This document shows, piece after piece, positions 1-6,560 of a stretch of 20,930 nt of DNA. The stretch's first letter is position 1, and each line of letters opens with the position of its first letter. This stretch comes from a virus. The notes under the pieces are model-generated. The model saw only the letters and a program-made list of their open reading frames with translations. It made no database searches and was not told the DNA's origin. The position numbers and the translations under genes were made by a program. Where the stretch lies: positions 1 to 20,930 of IMG/VR virus record IMGVR_UViG_3300012000_000147; one strand, written 5' to 3'.

Positions 1-708
1 AGTGCCAATCTCATCAAACATTGGAGTATTAGCAGTACCAGATGTACCAGTTAAGGCTTTCTTGTATACAGTTTTCTTTGTGGCTGTATTAGTAATCCAG
101 TATGCAGTAGTACCATCATCACAAATTGCATACACAGGCTGGTCAGTACCAGCATTGTAGTCAATAAAGTGAGTAACAGTTCCGTTTGTATCAATCTTAT
201 CTACATCATACTCATCATGAAGTAGTACGCCTGCATTGCCATTCCATTGAATAGAACGCATAGTCTGAAATGAACGACCATTAGCACGGATAGCACCAGT
301 AGTTACATGTCCCTGAGTACAGTTATTAAGTAGAGTTACCTCACCTTTGGTCCAGACATTTAATCCTTTGCTATCTGCAAAACGATAGTGTCCATTCTCA
401 TCATTGGTTGCAGGGTCAAAGAAGTTAATACCAGAACCGCCATGAAAAGACATCTGTGAGCGAATCCACCAACCAGTCAGTGATTGTTCACCTGGCTCAT
501 TAGTAGAATCAAACTGGTCCTTTTTAAAAGGTGCAGTTCTACGTCCATACGGACGCTCATTATTTGTAGCCAGAATAAATGGTAGCCCACCAATAGCAAT
601 GTCATAGGCTATATCTGTATTCTGCCAGATAGATGTAGAAGAAACTACACCCACATCTACGGCAATAGCCCGTTCGGCTCTGCCGTCTGTCAGGTCCCTG
701 CCCGCCAT
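1..708 (-). CDS. Large tail protein, N-terminal part (possible beta-propeller/nozzle type), runs off left edge
   Basis: The frame is open without a stop from the ATG at 708 to the window edge (236 codons), so this is the N-terminus of a larger protein. It begins MAGRDLTDGRAERAIAVDVG. Later come a Trp-rich stretch (LTGWWIRSQMSFHGGSGINFF, residues 97-117 roughly) and short turn-rich segments such as YAICDDGTTAYWITN (residues ~193-207). That alternation of beta strands and Gly/Asp turns resembles the large beta-propeller-like minor tail or nozzle proteins of actinophages, which I know by this Trp-Trp-x-Arg-Ser-Gln/phe-asp-pro pattern. The family call is from memory and the fold is inference. The start is supported by AGGAG at 715-719, six bases from the ATG. 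The gene follows the fibre genes but is separated from them by an inserted nuclease gene on the other strand. A relic copy of its first codons survives at 1157-1116. Confidence 0.8.
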   Translation of the reverse strand, partial: MAGRDLTDGRAERAIAVDVGVVSSTSIWQNTDIAYDIAIGGLPFILATNNERPYGRRTAPFKKDQFDSTNEPGEQSLTGWWIRSQMSFHGGSGINFFDPATNDENGHYRFADSKGLNVWTKGEVTLLNNCTQGHVTTGAIRANGRSFQTMRSIQWNGNAGVLLHDEYDVDKIDTNGTVTHFIDYNAGTDQPVYAICDDGTTAYWITNTATKKTVYKKALTGTSGTANTPMFDEIGT

Positions 709-714
709 ATGTAT

Positions 715-719
715 CTCCT
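715..719 (-). promoter_or_regulatory. Ribosome binding site of the left-edge tail gene
   Basis: AGGAG on the minus strand, six bases before the ATG at 708. It decides the start of the tail gene. It lies just upstream of the preferred nuclease start at 736, so it belongs to the inserted segment and not to the original leader. Confidence 0.7.
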
Positions 720-720
720 A

Positions 721-729
721 TGCTATAGT
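721..729 (+). promoter_or_regulatory. Possible extended -10 promoter for the nuclease gene
   Basis: TGCTATAGT fits the extended -10 form (TG, one base, then TATAGT, one mismatch from TATAAT). Six bases separate it from the A of the ATG at 736, so a transcript from a normal start point would begin on the start codon itself. No ribosome site precedes that ATG, and leaderless mRNAs are common in Actinobacteria. No -35 box is obvious. This is a prediction only. Confidence 0.4.
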
Positions 730-735
730 TGTTAT

Positions 736-1137
736 ATGAAAGAGTGCACTAAATGCAAAACAATCAAGTTAATAAATGATTTTTATCCAAGAAAAAATCG
801 ACCAGGTGGTAAAGAATCTGAATGCAAAAATTGTTCTAATGAACGTAAAAAGAAATATAGAATAGATAATCCAGATAAGATTCGTGCGGAAAATAAACGC
901 CGCAATCCTGGCTGGGATATTGATAGATATAACCAATACGTAGAACTTCAAAGTAATCGTTGCGCTATCTGCAATACAGATAATCCTATTCTTGCTGACT
1001 GGTGCTGTGACCACGACCATAATACTAATCAAGCAAGAGGATTACTTTGCGTAAATTGCAATGCTGGTCTAGGTTATTTTAAAGATAATCCAGAATCATT
1101 GCAGTCAGCAATTGACTATCTAAAGAAATGGCAGTAG
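736..1137 (+). CDS. Endonuclease VII-family HNH/His-Me nuclease, free-standing (homing-type)
   Basis: A 133-aa protein of the recombination endonuclease VII family. The N-terminal half has a zinc-finger-like Cys pattern (MKECTKCKT, then SECKNC around residues 30-35). The C-terminal half carries the family signature: CAIC (about residues 94-97), WCCDHDHN with the catalytic Asp-His-Asp-His, ARGLLCVNCNAGLG, and the closing SLQSAIDYLKKW. The Cys pairs bind a structural zinc in this family and the His/Asp cluster binds the catalytic metal. It is the only plus-strand gene, is visibly richer in A/T than its neighbours, and is wedged between two late genes, as expected of a mobile free-standing nuclease. 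Met at 736 is preferred because the extension to an ATG at 709 has no ribosome site and no family similarity, although that frame is open. T4 gp49 proper resolves branched DNA. Small solitary versions like this one more often behave as homing endonucleases. Confidence 0.93.
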   Translation: MKECTKCKTIKLINDFYPRKNRPGGKESECKNCSNERKKKYRIDNPDKIRAENKRRNPGWDIDRYNQYVELQSNRCAICNTDNPILADWCCDHDHNTNQARGLLCVNCNAGLGYFKDNPESLQSAIDYLKKWQ

Positions 1138-1157
1138 ATATCTCTACCAGCCACCAT
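1116..1157 (-). pseudogene. Relic start of the left-edge tail gene, cut off by the nuclease insertion
   Basis: On the minus strand AAGGAG (1160-1165) is followed by ATG at 1157 and the codons for MVAGRDIYCHFFR, then a stop at 1116-1118. The residues AGRD recur at the functional tail start at 708 (MAGRDLTDG), where all four codons differ only at the synonymous third base. The ribosome site is nearly identical to that of the glycine-rich gene starting at 3392. After Asp the sequence is nuclease-gene DNA read backwards. It is therefore best read as the original start of the tail gene, disconnected when the nuclease gene was inserted. Confidence 0.7.
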
Positions 1158-1181
1158 TACTCCTTAAGTCAGAAAGTTAAA

Positions 1182-1556
1182 TTATTCAGGTACTACTACT
1201 TCAACCCAAGATAGGGTTGGCTCATCCCAGGTGAAAAACTTTCCTTCTTCAACTGGCATAGGAGTTGGTGGTTGCCACTTAGCATCAGCATCTAATGTCC
1301 AAGAAGGAAACGGCTGAGGTGCAAAGAAATGGTCAGCAACTGGGTCATAGGTATAGCCAATGCCAGCATAGTTTTTACGGATGTTGCCATTGTAAGATGT
1401 CTGAACCCAGCGGGTATCCTCACCTAGTAGAGACTTGCAGAACATAATGCCCTTGGTCTCGTTCTCTACCCCATCAAGGAGTAGTTCATCATTAGCCACA
1501 ACAATTACCTGTGTGACTACATTGTTCTCATCTAGTTGTGCAAAGTGTGCCATCAT
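1182..1556 (-). CDS. Small tail-fibre-associated protein of a family common in marine and freshwater phages
   Basis: A 124-aa protein starting MMAHFAQLDENNVVTQVI and containing GIMFCKSLLG, QTSYNGNIRKNYAGIGYTYD and several Trp-containing strands near the C-terminus (PSWTL, KWQPP, FTWDE, SWVEV). I recognise this as a small family repeatedly found beside tail-fibre genes of cyanophages and other aquatic phages. Its biochemical role is not established as far as I know. The start could be either of two consecutive ATGs (1556 or 1553), both served by AAGGAA overlapping the stop of the preceding glycine-rich gene. It ends 44 bases from the convergent nuclease gene. No terminator with a T-run is visible in that gap. 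Confidence 0.85.
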   Translation of the reverse strand: MMAHFAQLDENNVVTQVIVVANDELLLDGVENETKGIMFCKSLLGEDTRWVQTSYNGNIRKNYAGIGYTYDPVADHFFAPQPFPSWTLDADAKWQPPTPMPVEEGKFFTWDEPTLSWVEVVVPE

Positions 1557-1563
1557 AGTTTCC

Positions 1564-2523
1564 TTAGTAAGTTATTGAGCCTGAGCCAGTAAATGTATAA
1601 TAAGTGTATCCGCCAGATACTATTCTAGTAGGTGAGCCAGTAGTTGCTGATGCGGTATATGTTCCAGGTATTCTTAAAATAAGAATTCCTGAACCACCGT
1701 TACCACCAAGACCATTTGGATTTGGTCCACCACCTGCACCACCGCCGCCGCCTGTATTGGCAGTACCTGATACTCCAGCAGTTGAACTTTGGTTAATACC
1801 ACCACGTCCACCACCACCAGAACCACCAGCACCACCAACTACTCCAGCACCTAGTGTAGTGGAGTACGCTCCACCGCCACCTCCACCAGCATAGTAATAA
1901 TTTCCAGAGACTAATTGACCAGTAGATGTTGCAGCACCAATGTTATTTAATAATGAAGAAGTCGCACCAATACCACCAACACCTAGTGTTGTTGCATTGC
2001 CGTTGCCACCAACCGCACCTGCACCACCGCCACCTCCAGAAGCACCAACGTAAGTACCATTAGATGCTGTTGAATTACCACCTGCGTAACCTTCTACTGG
2101 GGAATAAGAACCAGCGTTACCAGCAGAACCTGAGAAGTTACCACTACCACTACCACCTGCTCCACCACCAGAACCGCCAGTAATGTATGCGGAATCTTCA
2201 TTGTTTCCACCACCTCCGCCACCTGTGGCAGATATTGTAGTAAAACCTGAACCTGAAATTAAACTATTGGAACCTCTTGATACGGGACCTCCACCAAAAG
2301 TTCCACCTGTTGAACCTGCTCCAATAGTGCAAGTATAAGTAGTTCCGCTCACAAGTGACTGAGATGCTAGTGCTCGCAATCCACCAGCACCACCGCCGCC
2401 ACCGTAACCGTAGTAACCACCACCGCCACCTGCAACTACAAAAACATCTACAGGAATAAATGGAGCATTACCAACTAGCAGTGAGCCACTTTTAGTTTTG
2501 TTTTTAATACTGATAACAGCCAT
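1564..2523 (-). CDS. Glycine-rich tail adhesin-like protein, third paralogue
   Basis: A 319-aa protein dominated by runs of Gly with Ala, Ser, Thr and Tyr. It opens MAVISIKNKTKSGSLLVGN, matching the N-termini of the two upstream paralogues (Ser-Leu/Ile-Lys ... Ser-Leu-Leu-Val/Ala-Gly-Asn). It then goes straight into the glycine-rich part (VFVVAGGGGG from about residue 28). Unlike its paralogues, the Tyr-rich strand motif is at the C-terminus (SGGYTYYTFTGSGSITY) instead of before the glycine domain. Such domains can fold as packed polyglycine-II helices in phage fibre-tip adhesins (known for phage S16 gp38), so receptor binding is a reasonable inference. The start is two bases after the preceding stop, with only a weak GGCGG ribosome site. 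Confidence 0.85.
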   Translation of the reverse strand: MAVISIKNKTKSGSLLVGNAPFIPVDVFVVAGGGGGYYGYGGGGGAGGLRALASQSLVSGTTYTCTIGAGSTGGTFGGGPVSRGSNSLISGSGFTTISATGGGGGGNNEDSAYITGGSGGGAGGSGSGNFSGSAGNAGSYSPVEGYAGGNSTASNGTYVGASGGGGGAGAVGGNGNATTLGVGGIGATSSLLNNIGAATSTGQLVSGNYYYAGGGGGGAYSTTLGAGVVGGAGGSGGGGRGGINQSSTAGVSGTANTGGGGGAGGGPNPNGLGGNGGSGILILRIPGTYTASATTGSPTRIVSGGYTYYTFTGSGSITY

Positions 2524-2525
2524 TA

Positions 2526-3392
2526 TTATACCGCCGTCTTTAAGTAACGAATAATCACAATACCTGAACCGCCAGTGCCAGAACCACCACCGCCGCCAGA
2601 GCCAGTGTTAGCAGTGCCTGGTCCACCGCTTCCTTGGTAACCAATTCCACCACCGCCTAATGCAGCAGCAGGATTACCACCATAAATTGCAGGACCAAAA
2701 CTTCCACCTCCGCCACCAGCGTAGTATCCGCTTACACCAGTAGAAGTTGCTGTAGCCCAAGATGAGTAAGCACCAGTACCGTCTCCACCTTTACCACCAG
2801 AACCTGTGTTACCAGTTCCGTTGTTACCTGCAGCGCCAGCACCACCACCTCCACCGCCACCAGTTACCTGTGATGCAACGCCAGCACCATTACCACCAGA
2901 ATTACCTTGACCAGATGTACCAGTGCCTCCAGTTAGCGGACCAGAACCGTCACCTCCACCACCACCTGAACCACCAGAAGAACCATTTCCTCCAGGTGCG
3001 CCGCCTTTACCACCACCAATTGCAGCAGATAAAGAACCAAAAACAGAATTATTTCCATTTGAACTGACACTTCCACCTGCGCCAACAGTTACTGTGTGTG
3101 AAGTTGTAGAAAGAGTTTGAGATGAGTAGTACGCTACACCGCCTGCTCCACCACCACCTGAACCATTGCTACTACTTCCACTTCCTGCACCACCACCAGC
3201 AATAACTAAAACATCAGCAAGCAGTGGAACACTAGAAACATCAAGTGTTCCTGATGTTGTAAAAGTACGGTAATAATAAGTAGAGTCAGATGACAATGTT
3301 CCACCAGTCACAACAGAAGGTGGTTGATAACCAGTATTACCAACAAGGAGACTGCGACTGAACGCTCCAGTCTTAAGACTTCTAATAGCCAT
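2526..3392 (-). CDS. Glycine-rich tail adhesin-like protein, second paralogue
   Basis: A 288-aa protein. Residues 1-25 (MAIRSLKTGAFSRSLLVGN, NTGYQP) and the strand block VTGGTLSSDSTYYYRTFTTS (about residues 29-48) are close copies of the upstream paralogue. A glycine-rich domain with GGGG/GAGG/GGSG repeats runs from about residue 68 nearly to the end, closing with SGIVIIRYLK. The ending VIIRY(L/T)K is shared with the first paralogue, so it is probably a capping strand. The gene starts ten bases after its neighbour behind AAGGAGTAACA, the standard ribosome-site form of this operon, which overlaps the previous stop. Likely role: fibre-tip or receptor-binding component (inference). Confidence 0.86.
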   Translation of the reverse strand: MAIRSLKTGAFSRSLLVGNTGYQPPSVVTGGTLSSDSTYYYRTFTTSGTLDVSSVPLLADVLVIAGGGAGSGSSSNGSGGGGAGGVAYYSSQTLSTTSHTVTVGAGGSVSSNGNNSVFGSLSAAIGGGKGGAPGGNGSSGGSGGGGGDGSGPLTGGTGTSGQGNSGGNGAGVASQVTGGGGGGGAGAAGNNGTGNTGSGGKGGDGTGAYSSWATATSTGVSGYYAGGGGGSFGPAIYGGNPAAALGGGGIGYQGSGGPGTANTGSGGGGGSGTGGSGIVIIRYLKTAV

Positions 3393-3401
3393 TGTTACTC
3401 C

Positions 3402-4262
3402 TTAAGCAATTTGTGATTTTGTATATCGAATAATTACTACGCCTGAGTTTCCATTACCTTGAATACCTGAGCCTCCGCCTGTGTTAACACCGCGACCATA
3501 GGTTACGGGTCCAGTCGGTCCAGAATCTCCATAGCCACTGCCTCCTGCTGCAAACCAATAAGTTCCAGAGTCTAATTCACCAATACCTGCTGCAGAGCCC
3601 CAAGATGAATAAGTAGATACACCTGCTCCACCTCGTCCACCTTGTCCATTGCCAGCATTACTTCCTGCGCCTCCAGCACCACCGCCGCCACCACCAGCAG
3701 CGTTACCTGATGGATTGCCTAATCCACCAGCAAAGCCTTGACCTGATGTGCCAGCACCGCCTGATACGGAAAAACTTGAGAATGAACCACCAGCACCTCC
3801 ACCAGAGCCACCACTGCGACCAGTTTGAGTTCCTTGCGTTGAGTATGAACCTCCACCACCACCGCCAACAGTCGCTGTTAATCCAGTAAATGTAGTTGCC
3901 GTTCCATCTCCACCTTGACCGCCAGCACTTCCGCCAGTTCCAGTTCCACCAGCACCTACAGTAACAGTTGAACTACCAGTAAGGGTTTGAGATGATGAAT
4001 AAAGTAAACCTCCAGCACCACCACCACCTGCTTGGTACTGACCTCCACCGCCGCCTCCTCCAGCAATTCTTAAAATATCAGCAGTAAGACTTCCACCTCC
4101 ACCAGTTACAGATAATGTGCCTGAACTAGTAAAAGCGCGATAGTAATAAGTTGCATCAGACGACAGTGTTCCACCAGTGACAGTTAATGGTTGATAACCA
4201 GTGTTACCAGCAAGTAAACTAGATGGAGATACAGTACCAGTCTTAAGACTAGAGATTGACAT
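3402..4262 (-). CDS. Glycine-rich tail adhesin-like protein, first paralogue
   Basis: A 286-aa protein: MSISSLKTGTVSPSSLLAGN at the N-terminus, a Tyr-rich strand block GGTLSSDATYYYRAFTSSGT (about residues 30-49), a glycine-rich domain from about residue 66 to 270, and the closing strand SGVVIIRYTK. It has no signal peptide and no enzymatic motif. It is the first of three tandem paralogues and shares more with the second than with the third. Its ATG overlaps the stop of the 108-aa gene by one base, so translation is probably coupled. The polyglycine architecture is known in phage adhesins that contact host surface receptors. That role is inferred here, and the host receptor cannot be read from sequence. 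Confidence 0.86.
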   Translation of the reverse strand: MSISSLKTGTVSPSSLLAGNTGYQPLTVTGGTLSSDATYYYRAFTSSGTLSVTGGGGSLTADILRIAGGGGGGGQYQAGGGGAGGLLYSSSQTLTGSSTVTVGAGGTGTGGSAGGQGGDGTATTFTGLTATVGGGGGGSYSTQGTQTGRSGGSGGGAGGSFSSFSVSGGAGTSGQGFAGGLGNPSGNAAGGGGGGAGGAGSNAGNGQGGRGGAGVSTYSSWGSAAGIGELDSGTYWFAAGGSGYGDSGPTGPVTYGRGVNTGGGSGIQGNGNSGVVIIRYTKSQIA

Positions 4263-4588
4263 TAGACCGAAGCCTCGTCTCCAAACGCCTGGAAAGCAAC
4301 GTTTGCTGTAGAAGCGTAGACTGATAGCACATCTGTTGTTGCAAGGGTTAGGCCCACTGTAATGATTGTTGAGTCAGATGCTCCGACTGTAATGTCATAT
4401 CCAATATAATGCTTAGGGTCAATTGCTGCACCTGCTGGACGTACTGCCAGTCTAAATGTAGCAGCAGTTGATGTTAGGTTAGCAACTGAGATAGATGAGA
4501 CTACCGCTTCCTTCGCAGAAGGAACTGTATAGAGAGTTGTAAGTGTAGTTGCTGCTGGGTTTACTTGCCCAAGAACTTTTTTAGCCAT
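4262..4588 (-). CDS. Small virion/tail-associated protein, beta-rich
   Basis: A 108-aa protein, MAKKVLGQVNPAATTLTTLY, with alternating Thr/Ala/Val strands and a Pro-Lys-His-Tyr-Ile-Gly turn (about residues 58-63). It resembles a family of roughly 100-aa proteins encoded beside tail-fibre genes in aquatic phages (typical wording: lgq..p.a.t.t.lYtvP....avvssi.v.N). Nothing suggests catalysis. Its position between the long fibre gene and the glycine-rich adhesins argues for a fibre or tail decoration role. AAAGGAT lies upstream of the ATG, and the stop overlaps the next ATG by one base (TAATG). Confidence 0.82.
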   Translation of the reverse strand: MAKKVLGQVNPAATTLTTLYTVPSAKEAVVSSISVANLTSTAATFRLAVRPAGAAIDPKHYIGYDITVGASDSTIITVGLTLATTDVLSVYASTANVAFQAFGDEASV

Positions 4589-4604
4589 TGTTTATATCCT
4601 TTGC

Positions 4605-6551
4605 TTAGGCACCCATCAGCATAAATACTGACGGTGTAGGGTCGGTTACGATTGATGCCCAACTTGCAGTTGAACCATTTGTTGTTAAGTACTTACCTGA
4701 GTTACCAGTCTGTGATGGTAGTGCATTGACTGTTCCCCAAGAAGAAGTTGTACCATCGGTAGTCAGGTATTTGCCTGAGTTACCTGTCTGGCTTGGTACT
4801 ACATATGCTGTTGAGTCTGTAGCAACCAAAGTTTTTGATGATGGAATCGCAGTTCCATTGATAGTTGTGCTCCATGATGAAGTTGTGCCATCAGTTGTAA
4901 GTGCCTTACCAGAGTTTCCAGTTTGAGATGGAACTACATAAGCAGTTGAATCTGTTGCTACCAGAGTCTTTGATGTTGGAATTGTTGTTCCATTAATACT
5001 TGTAGCAGTTGCTACACCTAGCGCTGGTGTTGTTAATGTTGGGCTAGCCTGCATTACAAATGTTGAACCAGTACCAGTCTGAGAAGCAACTGCTGTTGCC
5101 ACCCCTACAGATGTAATTGGACCAGTCAAATTAGATGGAGCAATTACTGCTGTATCTACGTAACCTTTAGTTGCAGCATCTGTAGATACGGTAGGAGTTC
5201 CCATACCAGTAATTTTGTTAGTGCCCATTGCAATAGCACCAGACATTGTGCCACCAGTTGTAGACAACTTACCAGCCAGTGAGTTAGTTACTGTTGTAGC
5301 AAAGTTAGCATCGTTGCCAAGAGAAGCAGCCAACTCGTTAAGAGTGTCAAGCGCTGCTGGAGCAGATGCTACAAGGTTAGATACTGCAGTTCCAACAAAT
5401 GCTGTAGTTGCTACCTGGGTAGTATTGGTTCCAGCAACTGCAGTTGGAGCAGTAGGTGTACCAGTTAAGGCTGGGCTAGCCAGTGGAGCGTAGGTACTTG
5501 CTGCTGTGCTAGTTGCTAACTTAGAATCAATCTGAGCCTGAATAGGTGATGTAACACCATCTACATATCCAAGTTCTGTTGCAGATACTGTTGCAGATGG
5601 AGCAATCTTTGTCCAAGCAATAGCAGCGGATGCATTAATATCCGCATCTACAATACTGTTAGTTAAGTTAGTCTTGCTATAAGCAATCTGAGCAGATGAG
5701 TTAATATCAGCATTAACAATAGTTCCATCAGCAATCATAGTAGATGTGACGGTTCCAGTATCTGCAGCGGTAATTGCTGTACCTAAAATCTTAGTCTTAT
5801 CAATTGCTGCTGCTGCATTAATATCAGCATTGACAATTGTGCCATCTAGAATCTTGGCAGATGTTACTGCTCCGTCTGCTAGGTCACCAGTAACAATAGT
5901 GCCATCAACAATTTTGGCTGATGTAACTGAGTTAGGCGCTAACTTACCTTCTGTAACTGATAGGTCATCAATCTTGGTTGTACCAACAGCACCAGTTGCA
6001 ATCTTGCCACTAGTAATAGCAGAATCTGCAATGTCACCTGTAGTAATTCCTAAGTCTGCAATTTTGGCAGATGTGATTGCACTATCTGCAATCTTTGCAG
6101 TGGTTATATTTGAGTCAGCAATTTTTGCAGTAGTTACAGCAGATGCTTGAAGCATTGCTGTAGTAATCATATTGGTATCTGTTGTCTCAAGGACGTTGGC
6201 AATAGTTAGCCCGTGTGCTGTAGTGGTATTTTCAATGTGAGTATTAGCCTCACGGTAGTCACGACCAATTGCCATGTGGCGAACTGAAGCACCCGCTGAG
6301 TGAGCCTGAGCAGATGAACCATCAACGCCACGAATAATTGTCAGTGTATTGGTACTGACCGCGGTAACATCTACAATTTCTTCAAGCGCTGTATCTGGGT
6401 CAATAACTACTGTGAAGATTTCTCCAGCAGAAATTGTGATACCACCAAGGAGTGCACTACCTGATACGACTGTAGCAGAGGTGGCGCTTGAGTTAATGCC
6501 AGCAGTAAGGGTTGTTTGCTGGGAACGGGATGAGTATTTTCTTGTTGTCAT
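4605..6551 (-). CDS. Tail fibre protein with decapeptide and 45-residue repeats
   Basis: A 648-aa protein. Residues 10-105 look like a virion-anchoring N-terminal domain of fibre proteins (TLTAGINSSATSATVVSG, then TLTIIRGVDGSSAQAHSAGA and GRDYREANTHI). Residues ~138-247 form eleven tandem 10-residue units of the type A-I-T-S-A-K-I-A-D-S. Residues ~345-470 contain fibre-type segments (LASPALTGTPTAPT, TTAFVGTAV, DTLNELAASLGNDANF, TDAATKGYVDTAV) well known from phage fibres. Residues 519-633 hold two near-identical 45-residue repeats plus a partial third. The protein ends SVFMLMGA. It is low-complexity (Ala/Thr/Ser) with no enzymatic domain. The start at 6551 follows TAGGAAGATTGA, which overlaps the stop of the connector gene. 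Likely an extended trimeric fibre or its shaft. Confidence 0.9.
   Translation of the reverse strand: MTTRKYSSRSQQTTLTAGINSSATSATVVSGSALLGGITISAGEIFTVVIDPDTALEEIVDVTAVSTNTLTIIRGVDGSSAQAHSAGASVRHMAIGRDYREANTHIENTTTAHGLTIANVLETTDTNMITTAMLQASAVTTAKIADSNITTAKIADSAITSAKIADLGITTGDIADSAITSGKIATGAVGTTKIDDLSVTEGKLAPNSVTSAKIVDGTIVTGDLADGAVTSAKILDGTIVNADINAAAAIDKTKILGTAITAADTGTVTSTMIADGTIVNADINSSAQIAYSKTNLTNSIVDADINASAAIAWTKIAPSATVSATELGYVDGVTSPIQAQIDSKLATSTAASTYAPLASPALTGTPTAPTAVAGTNTTQVATTAFVGTAVSNLVASAPAALDTLNELAASLGNDANFATTVTNSLAGKLSTTGGTMSGAIAMGTNKITGMGTPTVSTDAATKGYVDTAVIAPSNLTGPITSVGVATAVASQTGTGSTFVMQASPTLTTPALGVATATSINGTTIPTSKTLVATDSTAYVVPSQTGNSGKALTTDGTTSSWSTTINGTAIPSSKTLVATDSTAYVVPSQTGNSGKYLTTDGTTSSWGTVNALPSQTGNSGKYLTTNGSTASWASIVTDPTPSVFMLMGA
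4653..4997 (-). repeat. Tandem 45-residue coding repeats (two full, one partial) in the fibre gene
   Basis: Residues 519-563 and 564-608 are near-identical units (ING-T-(T/A)-IP, KTLVATDSTAYVVPSQTGNS, GK-x-LTTDGTTSSW). A shorter third copy (PSQTGNSGKYLTTNGSTASW) follows at about 612-631. The DNA copies differ at many third positions, so the repeat is old or under protein-level selection rather than a recent slippage product. Confidence 0.85.
5811..6140 (-). repeat. Eleven tandem decapeptide (30-bp) coding repeats in the fibre gene
   Basis: Residues 138-247 run as uninterrupted 10-residue units, for example AVTTAKIADS, NITTAKIADS, AITSAKIADL, GITTGDIADS, AITSGKIATG, with Ile/Val at position 2, Lys or Asp at 6, Ile/Leu at 7 and usually Asp at 9. 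The regular spacing of hydrophobic positions suggests one beta turn or strand per unit in a fibre shaft. Confidence 0.85.
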
Positions 6552-6560
6552 TCAATCTTC

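Noticed and set aside
709-735. Nuclease start at the upstream ATG (709)
   Set aside because: The nine extra residues (MYLLCYSCY) lack a ribosome site and family resemblance. Met at 736 aligns with the usual zinc-finger start and the predicted transcript start.
1138-1181. Bidirectional terminator between the nuclease and the 124-aa gene
   Set aside because: Only an 8-base palindrome (AGATATCT) is present, with no GC-rich stem and no T-run.
1604-3120. Open plus-strand frames rich in Pro or His/Gln opposite the glycine-rich genes
   Set aside because: Reverse complements of Gly codons read as Pro codons, and such frames are the expected shadow of the minus-strand glycine-rich genes. They lack ribosome sites and family similarity.
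4653-6140. Tandem repeats that could suggest a CRISPR array
   Set aside because: Repeats are in frame, directly adjacent, diverged at third codon positions and without unique spacers. They are protein repeats.
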